Below, piece after piece: positions 4,500-8,786 of a stretch of 8,786 nt of DNA (positions are counted from its first letter, which is position 1; each line of letters starts with the position of its first letter). This stretch comes from Planctomycetota bacterium (lineage in GTDB: Bacteria > Planctomycetota > UBA8108 > UBA1146), in contig NZJA01000107.1 of the NCBI GenBank assembly GCA_002691835.1, forward strand, positions 2,226 to 11,011. The letters are read 5' to 3'. The notes beneath the pieces are model-generated. The model was not told the DNA's origin, made no database searches, and saw nothing but the letters and a program-made list of their open reading frames with translations. A program made the translations under genes and the position numbers.

Positions 4500-7066
4500 C
4501 TGTTTTTGGCCTCAATCTTCGTCGTCTTTTTCAGATGCTGGAGGAGTTCTTTCAGGCGGGAATCTACCCGTTTCCAGATCTCTTCGGCCTCTTGTCCTCG
4601 TTGGTTAAATTCGAGGAGGAGGGCGAGAAAGCCGCCCCATTCACCTTCAGGGGATGCTTCCAGCCACAGATCGAGACGGCAGGAGGGGGTCAACTCCTTC
4701 CACAGGAGGTAACGTCCCGTTCCGTCTGCAGTATCCCGATAAATCACTCGATCTGATTTCAGAGTGATCCAGGGAGCAGGGGTTTCAGCTGTTGGAGTTT
4801 GAATCAGTCGGCCTTTTCGTTGAGGAAGGGTGACTTCGGCGACATTTTCAAGAATCTGATCAAACTGCCCGAGCATCTCAATGTGGCGGTCTGCAATTTT
4901 CAGGTCTGATCCGGAAAAACGATTTTCGAGAAGGGCTGAGCGCAATTGCCTCGTCGCTTCGAGGCCCTGAAAACCCAGGTTCCATGTTTCCCAGCACGAG
5001 ATCAGAACGGGAGGCAAGGGGGCATAAGACAATTCTCCCGTGGAATCATCGGTGGAATCAATCTCACTCGTGACTTCGGCTACAAAGGCTTGAGTGGATG
5101 GTAGCGAAGCTCGCGAAATCAGGCCTTGAAGAAGATCTTTTGCTTCAGTCTTTCGACCTTCTTGCAGACGTTCACGAATCTGTACCCGAGTTTCCCGCCA
5201 AAGATTGATCGCTTGCTGGTCAATTTTGCTGAGCCAGGCATTTCGATCAAGCCATGCCCGGGTTTGTTGATGCTTGTCCGGGAATGCCAAGATTTCTTCT
5301 CGAGCTCTACCCGGTTGATTGGATTTCAGCCATCCTTCTGCTCGCGGGCGAATGGCATTCCAGTCTCTTTCTGCGAGTTGTTCACGCAGGTTTTGTGTTT
5401 CAATCTGATTCTCAAGTTCAATGACGAGATCTTTTGCGCGGTCAGCGGCGCGGGTTTCGGGAAAACGGCTGATGAGATCATTCAGTGCTGGCAACCGGTC
5501 TTGAGGTTTTTTCAGCGACTCACTCTCGATGAGCAGATTTGTCAAAAGTTCACGGGCATCCGCTTCCTGTTGAAGTTCCAGTCTTCGGATCTTCTCCAGT
5601 CGAAGATTTTCCAAAGCTTGCTGGTACTTTTTCCGCAAAGAGACCAGCACAGGACCGGCTTCTTGAATGTTACGGGATTCTAAATCCCGAATATCGAGAT
5701 CCAGATCTTCAAGTCCCTGGGCAATCTCATCGAGATCTGAATTTTTGGTGACACTGTTCCCGATTCGATCGATGGCCGGGTCCAAGATGGAGGCCTGTTC
5801 TTTGATCAGGTCGAAGGGACTATTCAGCGGAGGTCCCTCAGCTGGAGGGCTCATGGAGAGGTACAGGCTCACGAACAACGACACCAAAAATATTCCTGTG
5901 ATCGCATAGGCAAAGGTATGTCGAGCTTTTTCGGCCGGGTATCGGGAGATCAGGTGGTCGAGGGTCTGACCCAGCTCTTCCGCATTTTGCGGACGATTTT
6001 CCGGCTGTGGTGACATCATTCGCTGAATGAGTGCCCTGACATCGACAGGGATTTTGGATTTGTGAACGACTGACCAAGGATCCGGCGCTTCCTCGGCTTG
6101 CATATGCTTCAAGATGACATCTCGTGCACTTTTACCTTTGTAGGGGGTTTTTCCAGTCAGGCAGTGGTAGAGGGTCGCTCCCAATGAATAAATGTCTGCA
6201 CGCTGATCGATGGCTTCTCCACGAGCCTGTTCCGGAGCAATGTAGTGGGGGGAGCCACTGACTCCTTCCTTTTGTGAGACCACTCCGGAAGAATCTGCTT
6301 TTCGTGCGATTCCAAGGTCCCCAATTTTTACGGTGCCGGTCTGGGTCATCATCAGGTTTCCAGGTTTGATATCCCGGTGAACGATGCCTTGTTTCTCTGC
6401 ATATCTAAGACCGGTTGCCGCTTGCTTGACGATATTGAGCGCAAGATGAAGCGGAAGTGTCCCATTCTCATCAATCCGATTTTCAGCACTGCCATGGTCC
6501 ATCAGTTCCATGGTGAAGTAGTGAAGATCTCCTTCTCGACCGACATCGTAGACCTGAACGATATGAGGGTGACTTAGTAACCCTGCAGCTCTCGCTTCCC
6601 GAATGAACATGTCTATAAACGATTGGTCGCGAGTGTATTTATCAGAGAGAATTTTTAGGGCAACGGGTCTATCGAGAGATATTTGGCGGGCAGCGTAAAC
6701 CGTGCCCATTCCACCTCGGCCAATTCGAGAGAGAACTTCGCAGCCGCCAAGGATTTTTCCAACGAGTGGATCTTCCTCGATCATAAAGGTCAATCGGGTG
6801 ACACCGAGATCGATGTGATCATTGTGCTTGAGTTTGGCTAGATCTTGAACCGTTTCACCATTGATCAGCAGGCCGTTTGTACTATCAAGGTCTCGAACCC
6901 ACCATGAGGAATCGTGAAACTCAATTTGGCAATGCCGTCGACTGATTTCGTCATCGCGAAGGCTTATTTGAGAAGAGGAGTCCCTTCCGATGAGGAATGT
7001 TCCGTCCGATTTAACGGTCCATGAACGACCTCGATCAGGGCCTTTATCGGCAAGGATTTTTGGCAT
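4496..7066 (-). CDS. Membrane-anchored Ser/Thr protein kinase with N-terminal FHA domain
   Basis: Bacterial Hanks-type kinase of 856 residues, predicted to phosphorylate Ser/Thr of cytoplasmic targets. Residues ~1-95 are an FHA phosphothreonine-binding domain with Arg28, 'SRRH' (42-45) and 'STNG' (62-65). The kinase domain (~108-372) has the glycine loop 'IGRGGMG' (115-121), ATP-binding Lys138 in 'VALK', probable helix-C Glu157, 'HRDIKPGN' (230-237, catalytic Asp232), 'DLG' (250-252, a common variant of DFG) and 'APE' (277-279). All the residues expected for activity are present. The activation loop (253-276) contains five Ser. One membrane helix at ~384-404 follows a Lys/Arg-rich segment, which places the kinase inside and residues ~405-856 outside. 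That tail is helical and highly charged, with TPR-like stretches ('LISRFPETRAADRAKDL', 531-547) and no PASTA repeats. GGAGG ten bases before ATG 7066 supports the start, which overlaps the yggS stop as TGATG. The signal it senses is unknown. Confidence 0.95.
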   Translation of the reverse strand: MPKILADKGPDRGRSWTVKSDGTFLIGRDSSSQISLRDDEISRRHCQIEFHDSSWWVRDLDSTNGLLINGETVQDLAKLKHNDHIDLGVTRLTFMIEEDPLVGKILGGCEVLSRIGRGGMGTVYAARQISLDRPVALKILSDKYTRDQSFIDMFIREARAAGLLSHPHIVQVYDVGREGDLHYFTMELMDHGSAENRIDENGTLPLHLALNIVKQAATGLRYAEKQGIVHRDIKPGNLMMTQTGTVKIGDLGIARKADSSGVVSQKEGVSGSPHYIAPEQARGEAIDQRADIYSLGATLYHCLTGKTPYKGKSARDVILKHMQAEEAPDPWSVVHKSKIPVDVRALIQRMMSPQPENRPQNAEELGQTLDHLISRYPAEKARHTFAYAITGIFLVSLFVSLYLSMSPPAEGPPLNSPFDLIKEQASILDPAIDRIGNSVTKNSDLDEIAQGLEDLDLDIRDLESRNIQEAGPVLVSLRKKYQQALENLRLEKIRRLELQQEADARELLTNLLIESESLKKPQDRLPALNDLISRFPETRAADRAKDLVIELENQIETQNLREQLAERDWNAIRPRAEGWLKSNQPGRAREEILAFPDKHQQTRAWLDRNAWLSKIDQQAINLWRETRVQIRERLQEGRKTEAKDLLQGLISRASLPSTQAFVAEVTSEIDSTDDSTGELSYAPLPPVLISCWETWNLGFQGLEATRQLRSALLENRFSGSDLKIADRHIEMLGQFDQILENVAEVTLPQRKGRLIQTPTAETPAPWITLKSDRVIYRDTADGTGRYLLWKELTPSCRLDLWLEASPEGEWGGFLALLLEFNQRGQEAEEIWKRVDSRLKELLQHLKKTTKIEAKNR

Positions 7067-7800
7067 CAGCCTTGATCCTCCGGGGGGTAAAGAGATCGTC
7101 CGATTCGCAACAGTGTGGCTCCTTCAGCGGCGGCCACTTGCCAATCGGAGGACATTCCCATCGACAGGTGTCTGAAATCTCCAGCATCTTCCTCGGAAAG
7201 CTGATGGCGCAGTTCGTCACGGATCATGCGCAGTGATCTGAAAATCGGGCGACACTCTTCAGCAGGAATCTGCGGGGCCATCGTCATTAATCCCTCAAAG
7301 CGGAGTTGCCTGCAGCTGTCGATCCAATGCGGGATCAATTCAGAAGCTTCAACAGGATCCAATCCTGATTTTTGCTTCTCCCCGCCAATGTTGATTTGGA
7401 CGAGAACTCCCAAGCGACGATTCAGGTGGTCTTCCACCCAGCGATCGAGAGACTCGGCAAGGCGTTGGGAATCAAGGCTATGAATCAGATCGACACGAGG
7501 AGCAACGACAGCAATCTTGTTCCGTTGTAGTTTGCCTATGAAGTGCCATCCTCCGGGATCTTGCCCAGGATCAGTTTTTTGCTCGAGTTCCTGAGCACGG
7601 TTTTCTCCCAATGGAGCGTGACCCTCATCCAGCAACAGTCTGCTCTTTTGACGATCGAGGTACTTGGTCACCGGGAGAACCTTCACCGGGGGAATCCCTT
7701 CAGGGACAGAGAGAGTCCCTGACAGTTGCAATGCCTCGCTTTCGATCTCTTGGCGATTTCGTTGAAAGTAGCCGAGATCTAATTCGAGAGACTTTCTCAT
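7066..7800 (-). CDS. yggS: YggS family pyridoxal phosphate-binding protein (PLPBP)
   Basis: Homologue of YggS/PROSC, a fold-III alanine-racemase-like PLP protein without known catalytic activity, linked to vitamin B6 and amino/keto acid homeostasis. The 244-residue length is near the family's usual 220-240. Lys46 in 'VLPVTKYLD' is the expected PLP Schiff-base lysine. Further motifs are 'GENRAQE' (65-71), 'WHFIGKLQRNK' (85-95), 'IHSLDS' (106-111), 'QINIGGEKQKSG' (135-146), 'GLMTMAP' (170-176) and the phosphate-binding C-terminal block 'LSMGMSSDWQVAAAEGATLL' (212-231) followed by RIG. All are typical. The start ATG 7800 overlaps the dnaE stop as ATGA, and AAAGGA lies six bases before it. The downstream kinase starts within its stop codon. 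It is probably co-translated with dnaE and the kinase. Confidence 0.95.
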   Translation of the reverse strand: MRKSLELDLGYFQRNRQEIESEALQLSGTLSVPEGIPPVKVLPVTKYLDRQKSRLLLDEGHAPLGENRAQELEQKTDPGQDPGGWHFIGKLQRNKIAVVAPRVDLIHSLDSQRLAESLDRWVEDHLNRRLGVLVQINIGGEKQKSGLDPVEASELIPHWIDSCRQLRFEGLMTMAPQIPAEECRPIFRSLRMIRDELRHQLSEEDAGDFRHLSMGMSSDWQVAAAEGATLLRIGRSLYPPEDQG

Positions 7801-8786
7801 GCACGTTCCTTTGGGCGAGCGATATCGAGACGGATCGATTTTTCACCGAGAAGCTTTCGAACCTGATCGATGAAGCCTTCCTCTCCAGATACTTTTTGGC
7901 GATCGCCGCAGGGAATTCTCCAAGCTTGATCATCGATGTGGTCGAAGATGAGAGTGACCGGGATATCTCCTGGAAACCGTGACATGATTTCACGGGTTTC
8001 ATAAAGCATTTTTTCATTCACATCTGATGGGAAAGCGATGCCGATTTGCTTTGCAAGTCCCGAAGCCGCTGAAGAAAGAGTGAATGCACGATTGACGACG
8101 ATCTGGCTTTCGCTACGGGCACCTTCCTCTTCTGAGGCAATCTCGGCGGTCCCTTGGATGACCATGACTTCGTCGATTGCGAGGTCTTCCCGATATTCTA
8201 GATAGGTCTTTGGGAAAAAGACCGCCTCGATGGACCCCGACCGATCCTCGATGGTGACGATGGCCATCGGATCGCCTTTGCGTGTTTGGCGATTCGTGAC
8301 CTTTGAGATCATGGTTGCGAGAGTGACAGGTTTCTTATCATGATCTTTGTTCAGCTCCGTGATCAGGTGCGTTCTGAGTGGCAGGAGTTCGTCTTCTCTG
8401 CGTTCGAGAGGGTGCCCACTGAGATAGAAGCCCAGAGCGGATTTTTCACGAGCGAGCATTTCTCCTTCTGGCCAATCGGGGACCTGTGGCCAGTTTTCTT
8501 CTGCCTGAGGTTCGCTACTCTCTCCAAAGAGTGAGAGTTGGCCGGCTTCTTTCTCTGCATGAATCCGCTTTCCTTCTTCGATCGCATCCCCGATTGCTGC
8601 AACTAAAGTTGCGCGCGATTGACCTAGATCATCGAATGCACCGCCATTGATCAACTGTTCAAGAACCGTTTTATTGATCATGTCAGGTTTAACCCGAGTC
8701 GTCAGATCGTAAAGGGAACTGAAGTGACCATTCTTGTCTCTTTCGGCGAGGATTTGATCGATAACTTTTTCCCCAACACCTTTCAA
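7797..8786 (-). CDS. dnaE: DNA polymerase III alpha subunit, C-terminal part (gene runs out of window)
   Basis: This is the last 329 residues of the replicative polymerase subunit, which copies DNA within the holoenzyme. The frame is still open at the window edge (its first codon here, TTG, is internal), so the polymerase active site is not visible. At the edge is the helix-hairpin-helix 'LKGVGEKVIDQILAER', followed by 'INKTVLEQLINGGAFDDLGQSRATL', both typical of DnaE. 'QLSLFG' at 83-88 of the visible part (8523-8540) matches the internal beta-clamp binding motif. An OB-fold follows at about residues 153-210 ('VTLATMISKVTNRQTRKGDP', then 'MAIVTIEDRSGSIEAVFFPK'). The remainder is the C-terminal region, which in E. 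coli contacts tau. Its TGA overlaps the yggS ATG by four bases. The layout is DnaE1-like rather than PolC-like. Upstream regulation cannot be seen. Confidence 0.95.
   Translation of the reverse strand: MKGVGEKVIDQILAERDKNGHFSSLYDLTTRVKPDMINKTVLEQLINGGAFDDLGQSRATLVAAIGDAIEEGKRIHAEKEAGQLSLFGESSEPQAEENWPQVPDWPEGEMLAREKSALGFYLSGHPLERREDELLPLRTHLITELNKDHDKKPVTLATMISKVTNRQTRKGDPMAIVTIEDRSGSIEAVFFPKTYLEYREDLAIDEVMVIQGTAEIASEEEGARSESQIVVNRAFTLSSAASGLAKQIGIAFPSDVNEKMLYETREIMSRFPGDIPVTLIFDHIDDQAWRIPCGDRQKVSGEEGFIDQVRKLLGEKSIRLDIARPKERA

Noticed and set aside
5126..5683. 185-codon plus-strand open frame antisense to the kinase tail
   Set aside because: It is rich in Phe, Leu and Ser because it mirrors the Glu/Lys/Arg-rich codons of the helical kinase tail. 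It has no convincing motif, and the minus-strand protein is clearly real.
6246..6315. Kinase as a pseudokinase because of DLG instead of DFG
   Set aside because: DLG is common in active bacterial kinases of this type, and Lys138, Asp232, Asn237 and Asp250 are all present.
7611..7982. Plus-strand open frame crossing the yggS/dnaE junction
   Set aside because: Both minus-strand genes are well supported through this stretch, so the antisense frame is incidental.

Overview
The window looks like chromosomal housekeeping DNA from a bacterium of moderate GC content, most likely a planctomycete or a close relative in the PVC group. This is inferred from family content only. The pointers are a membrane-anchored Ser/Thr kinase with an N-terminal FHA domain and a long extracytoplasmic tail, a PurN with the 'HGGKG(C/Y)YG' insertion, and a ClpP of the 'NASAG' type. 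I see no phage, transposon, CRISPR, tRNA or rRNA signal, and no gene-free stretch over 300 bases.

Layout. On the plus strand, the 3' part of an unrecognised gene (1-741) is followed after one base by tyrS (743-1951), which has a strong ribosome binding site. The rest of the window, 1998-8786, is a head-to-tail minus-strand series of seven genes. In transcription order these are dnaE (3' end only), yggS, an FHA-Ser/Thr kinase, yggU (DUF167), a purine nucleoside phosphorylase, clpP and purN. The junctions are very tight: ATGA overlap (dnaE/yggS), TGATG (yggS/kinase), ATGA (kinase/yggU), 52-base gap (yggU/PNP), 40-base gap (PNP/clpP with its preferred start) and 11-base overlap (clpP/purN). That is good evidence for one transcription unit with translational coupling. 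tyrS and purN converge with 46 bases between their stop codons.

How the genes fit together. The minus-strand unit mixes replication (DnaE), PLP homeostasis (YggS), a transmembrane signalling kinase, purine salvage (PNP), purine synthesis (PurN) and protein turnover (ClpP). Two of the seven genes handle purines and one replicates DNA, so growth-linked co-expression is a reasonable reading. No direct functional link between the kinase and its neighbours can be seen.

The points most worth a second look are these. (1) A perfect 15-bp inverted repeat lies inside the 5' coding part of purN, just past the clpP stop codon. (2) The PNP has Asp and Val where typical trimeric PNPs have the Asn and His that read the purine base and the 5'-hydroxyl. 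The same residues occur in methylthioadenosine phosphorylase, yet the rest of the protein is PNP-like. (3) The kinase has an unusual FHA-kinase-membrane-helical tail layout and sits inside a housekeeping operon. (4) ClpP has a charged, glycine-ended leader in place of the usual N-terminal gate segment. I found no convincing wholly new system.
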